64,000 nt of DNA from an uncultured Thermoanaerobaculia bacterium. GTDB lineage: Bacteria; Acidobacteriota; Thermoanaerobaculia; Multivoradales; Multivoraceae. Each line of letters begins with the position of its first letter. Position 1 is the stretch's first letter. A program made the position numbers and the translations under genes. The stretch covers positions 717,136 to 781,135 of the forward strand of contig OX638294.1 in the NCBI GenBank assembly GCA_951812325.1. The letters are read 5' to 3'. A model generated the notes under the pieces. It made no database searches. It saw only the letters and a program-made list of their open reading frames with translations, and had not been told where the DNA came from. Shown here one piece after another: positions 46,027 through 55,801 of the stretch.

Positions 46027-46948
46027 GCGAGAACACTGGCCGCCGCGAGATCACGAGCTCCGGCACACGGGCATGGTGGGTGTTCTTCATCACGACCTGG
46101 ACCGCCGAAAACCCGTACTCGCGCACCCACGCTTCCACCTCCGGGGCGCGGTCATAGGTCATCAGGAAGTCGACGCCGCTCTCCGCGAGGACCCTGAACA
46201 GCCTCGGGTGGTCGATCTCGTTGTGCGCGTAGAGCCGCTTGCCCGCACGCTTGCCGCCCGCCGTGTACGGCGGGTCAACAAAGACAGCGACATCTTCACA
46301 ACCTGCCGACAGGAGGGACTCCAGGAGCTTCAGGCCGTCGGTCTCGCAGAACGTGATGCGGTCCGCCACCGCCGCTATCGCGTCAAGCCGATCCATGATC
46401 GTGCGCGGATACCAGCGGGAAGCGACCCCCTTGCCCGCCTCCCCTGCGCGTGCCAACGACGCGCCCGGCGCAAGAATGCCGCCCCTGCGGGTCCGATTGA
46501 GAACCAGGGTCCTGAAACCATGCTCGACGACATTCCGGGGGTTCTCTCCACTCAGCGCGATGACGTTCTCCCGCGACACCTCGAAACGCTCGACCAGGCC
46601 CCCGAGAGCGGCGCCCTCCCGCAGGGCGGCGTGCCAGAACGCGGCGACATCGCGGTCGAGTTCCGCCATGACGGAGCGTTTCGCCAGGTTCTCCATCATC
46701 GCGGTCAACGAGACGATCGCTCCACCCGCGAACGGCTCGACAAGAACCGCTGGAGCGGCGGCAGGGCGGCCGAGCCAGGCACGGATGTGAGGCACCAACC
46801 AGGTCTTCCCTCCCGGATACCGCAGCGGACTGCGCTGCGGCACTGACGCAACGTTCACCGCGGGGATGGGCGAGACCGCGAACTCCCCGGTCTCGGCCCC
46901 GGGCGAGCCGAAGTCGGGCAGAAAGGACTGAAGAGGCGAAGCGGTCAC
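46016..46948 (-). CDS. D12-class (Dam-like) DNA N6-adenine methyltransferase
   Basis: 310 aa. FxGxG-type motif region LRYPGGKTWLVPHI (42-55), EPFAGGA (71-77) and catalytic DPPY (225-228, FVDPPYTAGGK) are those of the alpha-group D12 adenine methylases (Dam, M.EcoRV type). The C-terminal LISRRPV ending is typical. The first 40 residues are a non-conserved extension. It should methylate adenine N6 in the site cut by the downstream endonuclease and so protect the host. First gene of the R-M operon; 70 bp after the pyrC stop on the same strand, so read-through from the pyr operon is possible. Confidence 0.88.
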   Translation of the reverse strand: MTASPLQSFLPDFGSPGAETGEFAVSPIPAVNVASVPQRSPLRYPGGKTWLVPHIRAWLGRPAAAPAVLVEPFAGGAIVSLTAMMENLAKRSVMAELDRDVAAFWHAALREGAALGGLVERFEVSRENVIALSGENPRNVVEHGFRTLVLNRTRRGGILAPGASLARAGEAGKGVASRWYPRTIMDRLDAIAAVADRITFCETDGLKLLESLLSAGCEDVAVFVDPPYTAGGKRAGKRLYAHNEIDHPRLFRVLAESGVDFLMTYDRAPEVEAWVREYGFSAVQVVMKNTHHARVPELVISRRPVFSHVD

Positions 46949-47018
46949 AGACGCCAGGATCGTGGTTCCAATCGCTCAGTGCAGTCGAGGCGCGGAACAG
47001 GCAGCCGCCACCTCACCC

Positions 47019-48320
47019 TCACGTTATCCTCCAGCCCGGCTCGATCACGCGGCCGCCGACGATCGTGCCGACCGGCGCGCCGCGGAGCTTCCAGCCCGCG
47101 AAGGGCGTGTTGCGCGACCTGCTCCGGAAGGCGGCCGGGTCGACCTCGACCTCGCGCTCCAGGTCGATCAGGGTAACGTCGCCGGCAGCGCCGGGCGCCA
47201 GGCTGCCGCCCGGGATGCCGAGCAGGCGCGCCGGCGCGGTCGACAGCAGCTCGACCAGGCGGGTCAGATCGATCACGCCCTTCCCCACCAGGCGGTCGAG
47301 ACACAGGCTGAGGGTCGTTTCGAGCCCCACCACGCCGTTGGGCGCGGCCACGAAGTCGAGTTCCTTCTCGTCCGGGTGATGGGGCGCGTGGTCGCTGGCA
47401 ATCGCGTCAATCGAGCCGTCGGCGATGCCGGCGACCAGGGCGTCCCGGTCGTCGGCGCTTCGCAGCGGAGGGTGCATCCTGAAGTCCGGGTCGAGGCCCG
47501 AATCGAACACGTCCTCGTCGCAAAGCAGCAGGTGGTGTGCCGACACCTCGCTCGTCACCCGGTGGCCACCCTCCTTCGCGCCCCGGATGAGCTCCAGGCT
47601 GCGCGCCGTCGACATGTGCGCCAGGTGGTAACGGCCGCCGGTGTCGGCGGTCAGGATCAGGTCGCGGCCCACCATCACGTCGTCGGCGGCGCCGGGAATC
47701 CCCTCGACTCCGAGCCGGGTCGAGAAAGCGCCCTCGTGCATCACGCCGTCGCCCGAGAGTTCGAGTTCCTCCGCATGCTGGATCACGGGCAGGTCGAAGT
47801 GCCTCGCGTAGCGAAGCGCCTGCCGCATGAGAGCCGCGTTCCAGACCGGCCGGCCGTCGTCCGAAACCGCGACCGCACCGGCCCTGCGCTGGGCGCCGAA
47901 CTCGGTGAGCTCCCGCCCTTCGAGGCCCCGCGTGACCGCCGAGATCGGGTAGACGCGGGCCCTGCCGGCACGCGCCGCCCGGGCCAGGATGAACTCGGTG
48001 ATCGAAGGATCGTCGTTGACCGGTTCCGTGTTCGGCATGCAGGCGACCGCGGTGAAGCCGCCCGCGGCCGCCGCGCAGGTCCCGCTCTCGACCGTCTCCT
48101 TATACTCCTGGCCCGGCTCACGCAGGTGGACGTGCATGTCGATCAGTCCCGGCGTGACGACCAGGCCGGACACGTCCATCCGACGCGCCTCCTCCGGCGC
48201 CTCGAGGCCAGCGCCGCAGGCGGTCACCGCGCCGTCCTCGATCAGCACGTCCGCCGCGCCGTCCAGGCCCTGGCTCGGGTCGACGACCCGCCCGCCGCGA
48301 AGGACCAGCGCCGCGCTCAA
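47019..48320 (-). CDS. pyrC: dihydroorotase
   Basis: 433 aa, TTG start at 48320 overlapping the pyrB stop as TTGA; homology begins right there ([14 protein letters not shown]). Zinc-site motif [29 protein letters not shown] substrate loop, [21 protein letters not shown] and the catalytic [13 protein letters not shown] are the class I (PyrC/ureidohydrolase) pattern. It cyclises carbamoyl-aspartate to dihydroorotate in pyrimidine synthesis. Third gene of pyrR-pyrB-pyrC. Confidence 0.96.
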   Translation of the reverse strand: MSAALVLRGGRVVDPSQGLDGAADVLIEDGAVTACGAGLEAPEEARRMDVSGLVVTPGLIDMHVHLREPGQEYKETVESGTCAAAAGGFTAVACMPNTEPVNDDPSITEFILARAARAGRARVYPISAVTRGLEGRELTEFGAQRRAGAVAVSDDGRPVWNAALMRQALRYARHFDLPVIQHAEELELSGDGVMHEGAFSTRLGVEGIPGAADDVMVGRDLILTADTGGRYHLAHMSTARSLELIRGAKEGGHRVTSEVSAHHLLLCDEDVFDSGLDPDFRMHPPLRSADDRDALVAGIADGSIDAIASDHAPHHPDEKELDFVAAPNGVVGLETTLSLCLDRLVGKGVIDLTRLVELLSTAPARLLGIPGGSLAPGAAGDVTLIDLEREVEVDPAAFRSRSRNTPFAGWKLRGAPVGTIVGGRVIEPGWRIT

Positions 48321-49264
48321 GCCGAGCCCTCGCCGCTCTTGACGCCGGCCAGCAGGTAGAGCACCGCCATGCGCACCGCGACCCCGTTCGCCACCTGTTC
48401 GAGGATCACCGACCAGGGGCCGTCCGCGACTTCGCTCGCGATTTCGATGCCGCGGTTCATCGGCCCCGGGTGCATGATGATCACATCGTCCGCCGCGGCC
48501 TGCAGCCGGCCGGCGGTGAGACCGAAGAACTCGAAGTACTCGCGCTCGGAGGGAAAGGACGCCCGCGCCTGCCGCTCCAGTTGCACCCGCAGCATCATGA
48601 TCACGTCCGCTCCCGAGATCGCTTCCTCGAGCGACCAGGCGACCCGCGCGCCGAGCGCTTCCGGCTGCTCGGGCATCATCGTGCGCGGGCCGGCGATCGT
48701 CACCTCGGCGCCCAGCTTGCGCAGGCACAGGACGTTCGAGCGGACCACGCGGCTGTGCGCCACGTCACCGACGATCGCCACCCTGAGGCCCTCGACACGG
48801 CCCTTGTGACGGCGAATCGTGAAGGCGTCGAGCAATGCCTGGGTCGGATGCTCGTGGGCGCCGTCGCCCGCGTTGACGACCCCCGCGCCGACTCGCTCCG
48901 CAAGACCGTGCGGCACCCGCGGGTGCGCGTGCCGGATCACGACCAGGTCCGGCGCCATCGCCTCCAGGTTGCGGGTCGTGTCCAGGAGGGTCTCCCCCTT
49001 GGACAGCGACGACCCGGAAGTCGAGAAGTTCACGTTGTCGGCCGAGAGCCGCTTCTCGGCAATCTCGAAACTCGAGCGGGTGCGCGTGGAGGCCTCGAAG
49101 AAGAGGTTGATCACCGTCTTGCCGCGCAGCGTCGGCACCTTCTTGATCGGCCGCGCCGCGACCTCGACGAACGACTCCGCCGTGTCGAGAACGTGAACGA
49201 TTTCCTCGGTGGACAACTCGGCGACCCCGAGCAGGTCGCCTCGCTGCCACCTGAACCCGCTCAC
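48317..49264 (-). CDS. pyrB: aspartate carbamoyltransferase catalytic subunit
   Basis: 315 aa from a GTG at 49264 that overlaps the pyrR stop as GTGA. Carbamoyl phosphate loop [52 protein letters not shown] and [10 protein letters not shown] are all present. It condenses carbamoyl phosphate and aspartate, the committed step of pyrimidine synthesis. There is no pyrI; the linked pyrC suggests the class A/B type with PyrC partner or the free trimer form. Operon with pyrR and pyrC. Confidence 0.96.
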   Translation of the reverse strand: MSGFRWQRGDLLGVAELSTEEIVHVLDTAESFVEVAARPIKKVPTLRGKTVINLFFEASTRTRSSFEIAEKRLSADNVNFSTSGSSLSKGETLLDTTRNLEAMAPDLVVIRHAHPRVPHGLAERVGAGVVNAGDGAHEHPTQALLDAFTIRRHKGRVEGLRVAIVGDVAHSRVVRSNVLCLRKLGAEVTIAGPRTMMPEQPEALGARVAWSLEEAISGADVIMMLRVQLERQARASFPSEREYFEFFGLTAGRLQAAADDVIIMHPGPMNRGIEIASEVADGPWSVILEQVANGVAVRMAVLYLLAGVKSGEGSA

Positions 49265-49815
49265 GCTTCGCGCTCGAGGAGCTCGACGATCTCCCTGCCG
49301 TCGTCGGTCGCGGCGTAGGAGACCTTGATCACTTCGGTGTCCGTCGTCTGCACCTTCTCGCCGACGCAGTCGGCGTGGATCGGCAGCTCCCGGTGACCGC
49401 GGTCGATCAGCACCGCGAGCCGGATCGCCTTCGGCCGGCCGTAGTCCATCAGCGCGTCCATCGCGGCGCGGATCGTCCGGCCGCTGTAGAGCACGTCGTC
49501 GCAGAGCACGACGATCTTGTCGTCGATCGCCACCGGCAGCACGCTCTCCTTGACCACCGGCTGCGGCGCGATTGTCGACAGGTCGTCCCGGTAGAGCGTG
49601 ATGTCCAGCACGCCGACCGGAAGGTCTGCTCCCTCGGTGCGGGCGATCTCGGCGGCGACGAAGTCCGCGAGCGGCACGCCGCGGGTGCGCACGCCCACCA
49701 GCATGAGCGTCTCCGTGCCGCCGGCGCGCTCGACGATTTCGGCTGCCATCCGGCGCATCATGCGAGCCATCTGGCGGGCCTCGAACAGCGTCCTCTTGAC
49801 GGTCAGGTGGCTCAC
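49261..49815 (-). CDS. pyrR: PyrR bifunctional regulator / uracil phosphoribosyltransferase
   Basis: 184 aa. PRPP-binding motif [42 protein letters not shown] and [20 protein letters not shown] are typical of PyrR. In Gram-positives PyrR binds pyr mRNA and triggers attenuation; it also has UPRT activity. No convincing anti-antiterminator/terminator set was found upstream in the 140 bp leader, so control may act differently or PyrR may serve mainly as UPRT. First gene of the pyr operon. Confidence 0.95.
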   Translation of the reverse strand: MSHLTVKRTLFEARQMARMMRRMAAEIVERAGGTETLMLVGVRTRGVPLADFVAAEIARTEGADLPVGVLDITLYRDDLSTIAPQPVVKESVLPVAIDDKIVVLCDDVLYSGRTIRAAMDALMDYGRPKAIRLAVLIDRGHRELPIHADCVGEKVQTTDTEVIKVSYAATDDGREIVELLEREA

Positions 49816-49880
49816 TGGCGCGGCAGCGTATCAGCCTGTCCCGCCTGGCGCTACATGTTGTGGAAAGCGAAGCGTACGGG

Positions 49881-49919
49881 CACAACAAGTTGTGACTCAT
49901 GCGCGAAAGCTGCTATTTT
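49881..49919 (+). promoter_or_regulatory. candidate smc promoter with 6-2-6 dyad
   Basis: CACAAC-AA-GTTGTG (49881-49894) is a perfect inverted repeat. It partly overlaps a -35-like TTGTGA (49890-49895); TATTTT (49914-49919) follows after 18 bp. It lies about 40-75 bp upstream of smc and about 70 bp upstream of the divergent pyrR start. A protein binding the dyad could control either gene. Confidence 0.4.
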
Positions 49920-49958
49920 CTCCGCGGCAACGGGCCCCCTTCCCTGCCGACCGCACCC

Positions 49959-52900
49959 ATGCTCAAACTGGAACGCCTCGAGGTCAACGGCTTCAAGACC
50001 TTCGTCGAGCCCGTGGTGAGTCACTTCGCGCCCGGGATCACGGCCATCGTCGGTCCGAACGGCTGCGGCAAGAGCAATCTGGCCGAGGCCGTCACCTGGG
50101 TGCTGGGCGAGCAGAGCGCCAAGTCCCTGCGCGGCAGCTCGATGGAGGAGGTCATCTTCAACGGGACCCACGAGCGGAAGCCCCTGGGGCTCGCCGAGGT
50201 CAACCTCACGTTCCGGACCGACGGCAGCATCGTCGGGGCCGAGGACGGCCGGATCACGATCGGGCGACGCATCTTCCGAGGCGGCGAGGGTCAGTACCGG
50301 CTGGACGACCGCATTGTCCGGCTCAAGGACATCCGCGACATCCTGATGGACACCGGCCTGGGCATCCGCGCCTACTCCGTGATCGAGCAGGGCCGCATCG
50401 GGATGATTCTGTCCGGCAAACCGCAGGATCGCCGCAAGCTGATCGAGGAGGCTGCCGGCATCACCCGCTACAAGAACCGCAAGCGGCTGGCGACGCTCAA
50501 GCTCGAGGACGCGACCGCAGACCTGCTTCGTCTCGACGACATCATCCTCGAGGTGGAACGAAGGTTGCGTTCCCTCAAGCGACAGGCGAACGCCGCGCGG
50601 CGCTACGGGCGACGCCGGAAGGCCTACCGGGAGCTGCTCGAGGACGTGCTCCGCGAACGCTGGGCCCGGCTCCAGGCGGACCTGGACGACCTGGCGGCGA
50701 GTCTCAGGCAGGACACGGACAGCGAAGCCGACCTGCTGGCCGAACTCGCACGCGCCAACGCGGAGCTCGCCGCCTGCCGCCAGGAGATCGACGCCCGTAC
50801 GCAGGCTGCCGTCCGTTTCCACGAGCGCCAGGCGCAACTGCTCGCCCTCATCGAGGGCCGCCAGGCACTGATCAAGGGCGCCCGCGCCACGCTCGAGGAG
50901 ATCGCCGAACGGCTCGAGTCCGGCGAGGTGGGCGCTGAACGGCGGCGGCGCGACCTGGAGGCGGCCGGGGAGCGGCGCGCCGGCCTGCTCGGCCGACGCG
51001 ACAGGCTCCAGTCCAGGCGCGACCAGGCACTGGCCGACGTGCAGGAGGACCGGCGGCGCATCGGCAACGCCGACGCCGCGATCGCCGAAGCGCGGCAGCG
51101 GCAGCAACTGCTGCTCGACGAACTCACCACGTACCGGGCGCGGCGGGGCGAGCTGCGCAGCCGCCTGGTTGCCGAGCGCATCGGCAGCGAGAAGGCGGTG
51201 GACCGCCGCGACCGGGCCGAGGCGATTCTCGAACGCGGCCGGGACACGCTCCATGCCATCGACGACGAAGTCGACGCCGTTCGCACCAGGATCGAGTCTC
51301 TGGAGGCCGCGCTGGCCGGCGAAGTCGAGACCGCGCGGCGCGTGGCCGCCGACCTCGAAGTGAACCGGGATCGTCAAAAGCAGGCGCAGGCCGACCTGGA
51401 AACCCGGCGCGAGGAACTCGTCGAGGCGCAGAAGCGGGCCGCCGTGCTCGACGAACTGGGCCAGCGCGACGCCGAGCAGCGCAACGAGATTCGCCGGGCC
51501 CTGCTCGACCTGGGTCTGGCGGCGCCGCGTTTCCTCGGCGATGAGGTGACCGTGCCCGAGGGCTGGGAGCACAGCCTCGACCTGTTCCTGGGCCCCCTGC
51601 GCAACGCCGTCATCGCACCCGGGGACGAGGACGCCCTGGCGATCGCCCGCGCCATCGGCGGCGCCGACTTCCAGGCCACTCTGCTGCGCTCCGGCAACCT
51701 CGCGAAGCCGCCGCCGGAGGTCGAGGATGCGGCGATCGTCAGCGATCTGGCCAGCGCACTCGGTCTTCCCGGGGAAGCTCGCACCGCACTGCCACGGGCG
51801 TACCTCGCCCGGAGTCCGGAGGATGCCGAGCGTCTTGCACCAGACCATCCGGGCGTCGCCTTCCTGTGCCGGGATCGTCTCTGGATCGAGGCCGGACGGG
51901 TCACGGTACGCGGCGAGCAGGCCGCCCTGGGCGCCCTCGGCCGTCAGCGCGAGATGGACGACCTCGGCCTGCGAATCGCCGATCTGGAGCGACAGCGCGC
52001 GGCCCTCGGCAGCGAAATCGAAGCAGCCGACGAGGGGGTTCGACAAGCCGCGGCCGAAGGCCGGCGCCTGGAGCGGGCCGCCGCGCAGCTTCGGCAGCAA
52101 CTCGCGGTGGCCCGATCCCGCCTTCAGGACATCGGGGAGCGACGTGCCGCTCTGGACGGCGAACTCGGCGCGGCGCGGTCGGAACAGGACGAGATGCAGC
52201 GCATCATCGACGCGAGTGAGGCACGCCGCCTGGAGGTCGAGGCGGACGCCGCGGAAACCGGCAGGCGTCTTGCCGCCCTGCAACAGGCCGTCGACGAAGC
52301 CGGCGCGGCCGTCGAGCACGCCCGCGAGGAGCGCGAAGAGCGGATCACCGCCGGCGCCGGGCGCCGGGGAGAGCTCGAACTGATCGAGGAACGGGCGGCC
52401 TCGGAACAGGGCGAACGGGAGCGCGTCGAGCGTCAGATCGCCACGCTGAGCGAGGCCGACGCGGCCTGGGCGGTCGAAACGGAACGGCTCCGCGGGCGGA
52501 TCCGCGAGCACGAGGCGGCCGCGGCAACCGCTCGGCGGGAGCTGGACGAGGCCCTCGTGGAACGCACGAACGCCCGGGACGAGGCCGGCGGCGCCCAGCG
52601 CGCCCTCGAGGACGAGAGGGAGCGGGGCCGCGCGCTGGAGGCGCAAATCCGGGCACTCGACGGGCGCCGCGACGCGGTGCGTGGCCGGATCGGGGACCTC
52701 CGCGTTCGCCAGGCCGGTCTGCAGCAGGATGCCGAGCACCTGGGCCGGGACTACGTCCAGGAGTTCGGTCGCGAGCTGGCCGGTCAGGAACCGCCGGAAA
52801 CCGCCGGCGACGAAACCCCCGGCCTGGAGGAGATGACCGCAGAGCTGGAACGGCGGCGAGCCCTGCTGGAGCGGATGGGGCCGGTCAACGTGCTCGCCGC

Positions 52901-53501
52901 CGACGAGTACGACGAACACCAGGAACGGCACGAGTTCCTGAGCGGGCAACGAGCCGACGTCACCGGCTCGATCGAGAGCCTCGAACGCACGATCCGCGAC
53001 ATCGACAAGACCTCCTCCGAGCGCTTCGTTGCCGCCTTCCGCGAGGTCAACGAGAACTTCGGGCGCATCTTCACCGAGCTGTTCCGCGGCGGCGAGGCCG
53101 AGATGCGCCTGATGGACGAGGACGACCCGCTGGACTGCGGCATCGAGATCACCGCCCGGCCGCCCGGGAAGCGCGTGCAGAACATCATGCTGCTGTCCGG
53201 CGGCGAGAAGGCGCTGGCCGCGATCGCCCTGCTGTTCGCCCTGTTCCGGACCAAGCCCTCGCCCTTCTGCATCCTCGACGAGGTCGACGCGCCGCTCGAC
53301 GACGCGAACATCCTGCGCTTCATCGACATGCTGAAGCGCATGTCCGTCGAAACCCAGTTCCTCGTCATCACCCACAACAAGCTGACGATGCAGGCGGCGA
53401 GCACCCTCTACGGCGTGACGATGGAGGAGCGGGGCGTCTCGAAGATCGTCGGCGTCGACGTCGACGAGATGCACCCGGAACAGCAACTGGCCACCGCCTG
53501 A
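49959..53501 (+). CDS. smc: chromosome segregation protein SMC
   Basis: 1180 aa from the ATG at 49959 (MLKLERLEVNGFKTF); the ATG-less extension upstream is not conserved. Walker A GPNGCGKSN (32-40), N-terminal ATPase lobe with GLGIRAYSVIEQGRIG, two long coiled coils, a hinge in the middle (EVTVPEGWEHSLDLFLGPL), then signature LSGGEKAL (from 1079) and Walker B FCILDEVDAPLDD (Asp1107). All ATPase motifs are intact. It compacts and segregates chromosomes with ScpA and ScpB, which are not in the window. A 12 bp hairpin follows the gene. Confidence 0.97.
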   Translation: MLKLERLEVNGFKTFVEPVVSHFAPGITAIVGPNGCGKSNLAEAVTWVLGEQSAKSLRGSSMEEVIFNGTHERKPLGLAEVNLTFRTDGSIVGAEDGRITIGRRIFRGGEGQYRLDDRIVRLKDIRDILMDTGLGIRAYSVIEQGRIGMILSGKPQDRRKLIEEAAGITRYKNRKRLATLKLEDATADLLRLDDIILEVERRLRSLKRQANAARRYGRRRKAYRELLEDVLRERWARLQADLDDLAASLRQDTDSEADLLAELARANAELAACRQEIDARTQAAVRFHERQAQLLALIEGRQALIKGARATLEEIAERLESGEVGAERRRRDLEAAGERRAGLLGRRDRLQSRRDQALADVQEDRRRIGNADAAIAEARQRQQLLLDELTTYRARRGELRSRLVAERIGSEKAVDRRDRAEAILERGRDTLHAIDDEVDAVRTRIESLEAALAGEVETARRVAADLEVNRDRQKQAQADLETRREELVEAQKRAAVLDELGQRDAEQRNEIRRALLDLGLAAPRFLGDEVTVPEGWEHSLDLFLGPLRNAVIAPGDEDALAIARAIGGADFQATLLRSGNLAKPPPEVEDAAIVSDLASALGLPGEARTALPRAYLARSPEDAERLAPDHPGVAFLCRDRLWIEAGRVTVRGEQAALGALGRQREMDDLGLRIADLERQRAALGSEIEAADEGVRQAAAEGRRLERAAAQLRQQLAVARSRLQDIGERRAALDGELGAARSEQDEMQRIIDASEARRLEVEADAAETGRRLAALQQAVDEAGAAVEHAREEREERITAGAGRRGELELIEERAASEQGERERVERQIATLSEADAAWAVETERLRGRIREHEAAAATARRELDEALVERTNARDEAGGAQRALEDERERGRALEAQIRALDGRRDAVRGRIGDLRVRQAGLQQDAEHLGRDYVQEFGRELAGQEPPETAGDETPGLEEMTAELERRRALLERMGPVNVLAADEYDEHQERHEFLSGQRADVTGSIESLERTIRDIDKTSSERFVAAFREVNENFGRIFTELFRGGEAEMRLMDEDDPLDCGIEITARPPGKRVQNIMLLSGGEKALAAIALLFALFRTKPSPFCILDEVDAPLDDANILRFIDMLKRMSVETQFLVITHNKLTMQAASTLYGVTMEERGVSKIVGVDVDEMHPEQQLATA

Positions 53502-53530
53502 CCGCCGGACCTGGGTGCGCCGGCCTGCCA

Positions 53531-53558
53531 TCCGTGCGCCCGCTGACGGGCGCACGGA
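53531..53558 (+). terminator. 12 bp perfect-stem hairpin after smc
   Basis: TCCGTGCGCCCG and CGGGCGCACGGA pair perfectly around the loop CTGA, 30 bp after the smc stop. There is no strong U-run after it, as is common in high-GC genomes. Confidence 0.6.
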
Positions 53559-53670
53559 CTGGTTCGCGTGTGGCGCCGAGCCGCACCACACGGGTTCTGG
53601 CCGGCATACGGGCGCGCCGCGAAGCGGCGGCGCCACTCTGCTCCGCGCCGCCCGCTGGTACTCTCCCGCC

Positions 53671-54972
53671 ATGAAGACCTCGACTTCGCCGCGTCCACTG
53701 CTCATTCTCGCCCTCTTCGCCGCGCCGGCCACAGCGGCCGACCGAGATGCGCCGACCTTCTACGCGGACGTGCTGCCGGTGCTCCAGATGCACTGTCAGG
53801 ATTGCCACCGACCGGCGGGCGCGAACTACGGCGGCATGCGCGCGCCGATGGCGCTGACCAGCCACGCCGAGGTGCGGCCCTGGGCGAAGTCCATCGCCCG
53901 CACGGTCGCCGCCCGGGAGATGCCGCCCTGGGACGCGGACCCCCGGCACGACGGCACCTTCGCCAACGAACGCGTGCTCAGCACGGCCGAGATCGAAACC
54001 CTGGTGAACTGGGCCGGAACCGGCGCCGTCGCCGGCGACCTCGCGGACGCTCCGCCGCCGCGCGAGTTTCCGGTCACCGGCGGCTGGGTGGTCGGCGAAC
54101 CCGACCTGGTCGTCACGATGCCCGAGCGCTACTTCGTCGAGGACGACGTGAACGACCTCTACGCAGCCTTCTCCTACGTCCTGACCGAAGAGGACCTGCC
54201 GGAGGACCGCTGGGTCGTCGCCTTCCAGTGCAAGCCGGACAGCGACATCATCCACCATTTCAACCTCCACCTGCTGCCGCCGGACGAGAACGGCGAGCTG
54301 CCGCCGCCGCCCGAGTTCCCGAACCAGGATCAGATCGCCCCGTCGCCGGACAACGCCGGCAGCTACATGGGCGGCGTCTCCTCCGGCAGCGACGCGAATC
54401 GCTACCCGGAGGGGTACGGTTTCCTTCTCAGGAAGGGCTCGCGGGTGACCTTCGACATCCACTACCACAAGGAAGCCGGCGACGGAACCGGGGTGTGGGA
54501 CCAGTCGTCTATCGGCTTCGTCTTCGCCGACGAGCCCGTCGAACGTTCGCTCGGCTCCGGCCTCCGGCCGATCATGAACTTCACCTTCGCGATCCCGCCG
54601 AACGACGGCAACCACCAGGTCGGCCCCTACTCCACCGTCGCCCGCCACGACACGGACATCATCGCCCTGATGCCGCACATGCACATGCGCGGCAAGGCGG
54701 CGCGCTTCGAAGCCTTCTACCCCGACGGCACGACGGAGGTCCTCCTCGACGTGCCGCAGTTCGACTTCTCCTGGCAGACCGTCTACTACTACGACGAGTT
54801 GAAGCGCATCCCGAAGGGCACGCGGGTCGAGTACACCGCCTGGTACGACAACTCCGCCGAGAAGGGGGCCCGCTACGGTTTCAACTCGGACCGCACCGTG
54901 CGCTTCGGCCAGCCCTCGACGGACGAGATGATGATGGGCTTCATGATGAGCGCCGCCGCGCCGGAGGAGTAG
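53671..54972 (+). CDS. cytochrome c plus copper type II ascorbate-dependent monooxygenase-like protein
   Basis: 433 aa, ATG at 53671 with signal peptide (LLILALFAAPATA). An N-terminal cytochrome c domain has CQDCH (42-46). The C-terminal part resembles PHM/DBM copper monooxygenases: His195-His196 and His200 (IIHHFNLHLLP), HYH (264-266), HMHMRG (336-341), and a Met-rich DEMMMGF near the end as possible CuM ligand. In PHM two copper sites with such histidine pairs hydroxylate substrates using ascorbate; the fused heme would supply electrons instead. Substrate unknown. Such proteins recur in Acidobacteriota. Preceded by smc and a terminator; not in an operon. Confidence 0.8.
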   Translation: MKTSTSPRPLLILALFAAPATAADRDAPTFYADVLPVLQMHCQDCHRPAGANYGGMRAPMALTSHAEVRPWAKSIARTVAAREMPPWDADPRHDGTFANERVLSTAEIETLVNWAGTGAVAGDLADAPPPREFPVTGGWVVGEPDLVVTMPERYFVEDDVNDLYAAFSYVLTEEDLPEDRWVVAFQCKPDSDIIHHFNLHLLPPDENGELPPPPEFPNQDQIAPSPDNAGSYMGGVSSGSDANRYPEGYGFLLRKGSRVTFDIHYHKEAGDGTGVWDQSSIGFVFADEPVERSLGSGLRPIMNFTFAIPPNDGNHQVGPYSTVARHDTDIIALMPHMHMRGKAARFEAFYPDGTTEVLLDVPQFDFSWQTVYYYDELKRIPKGTRVEYTAWYDNSAEKGARYGFNSDRTVRFGQPSTDEMMMGFMMSAAAPEE

Positions 54973-55135
54973 CCCCGGCGCCGGGAGCGCGAACACCGGG
55001 ACCTTGGAGAACCGGCAGACCGGTTTCCCACAGCTACCGCAGCCTCGACCCCTGCTCGCCTCTCGGACGGCCTCGGACAGGGACCAGCATCCGGCGCGGA
55101 GTGACGGTCCCCGGGCAGGGGCCGCCGCACCGCGG

Positions 55136-55543
55136 TCACTGCCGCCTGGATTCCTGGCAGCGCTGCCGCGAGAGCCGGTGCGAAACCACCAGGCAGGCCC
55201 CCGCCACGACCAGTCCCAGCAGTTCCCGGCTGTGCTCGATGTACATCCGGTCCGTCGACATCGGCGCCCAGAGATCGCTGGTCGGGCGGTTCAGAATCCA
55301 GTCGGCAAAGCCCGGCAGGGTGAGCACCGCGCCGGCCGCGGTCACGGCGGCCAGGCCCAGGAACGCGACCGTGGGAAGCGGCCGGTAGGCGGCGACCGTA
55401 CAGGCGCAGGCGATTGCCGCGTAGTAGCTCACCCAGATCAGGGGATCCGGGTCGTTGAGCTGCAACAGGGCAAAGACCAGCATGCCCAGACCCAGAAGCA
55501 GTGGCAGGAAGCCGGGGCTCGAGCGAGGACTTGAGGACCGCAT
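55136..55543 (-). CDS. TMEM220-like transmembrane protein
   Basis: 135 aa from the ATG at 55543. Four hydrophobic segments; the signature FALLQLNDPDPLIWVSYYAA is diagnostic of the TMEM220 family, which is widespread and of unknown function. It faces the copper monooxygenase gene convergently. The C-terminal tail is basic. Confidence 0.8.
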   Translation of the reverse strand: MRSSSPRSSPGFLPLLLGLGMLVFALLQLNDPDPLIWVSYYAAIACACTVAAYRPLPTVAFLGLAAVTAAGAVLTLPGFADWILNRPTSDLWAPMSTDRMYIEHSRELLGLVVAGACLVVSHRLSRQRCQESRRQ

Positions 55544-55763
55544 CGGCCCGAGCCTACCGCCGCCGAACCTGTCGCAGGCTCCACGCCGTGCCCGGCCCCG
55601 CCTCACCGACCTCCGATCAGCGCGACAAACAGCAGCAGCCGGGAACGACCGCAGGCGCGGTCAAGAACCGCCTTCGCTGCGGCAACACCGGCCGTGGCGG
55701 GTTCCTCACGGTTGTCGGCGGGTGAGCTCCAGTCGAGCAGTCGGCCGTTCATCCCGTTCAGTC

Positions 55764-55793
55764 TTGACAAAACAAACCGGATGTTCCAACATC
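55764..55793 (+). promoter_or_regulatory. consensus -35 with overlapping operator dyad for a MarR/GbsR-type regulator
   Basis: TTGACA (55764-55769) is a perfect sigma70 -35. Seventeen bases on, a weak -10 (CAACAT, 55787-55792) overlaps the perfect inverted repeat GATGTT-CC-AACATC (55780-55793). The dyad ends nine bases before the regulator start (55802). This is the layout of an autoregulatory operator, most likely for the encoded MarR-like protein, controlling also the RND genes downstream. Inference. Confidence 0.55.
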
Positions 55794-55801
55794 GCTGATT
55801 G

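Noticed and set aside
49851..53732. 1293-codon open frame on the minus strand opposite smc
   Set aside because: Composition is that of a mirror frame (many His, Arg, Leu, Asp, Gln) and smc is unmistakable on the other strand.
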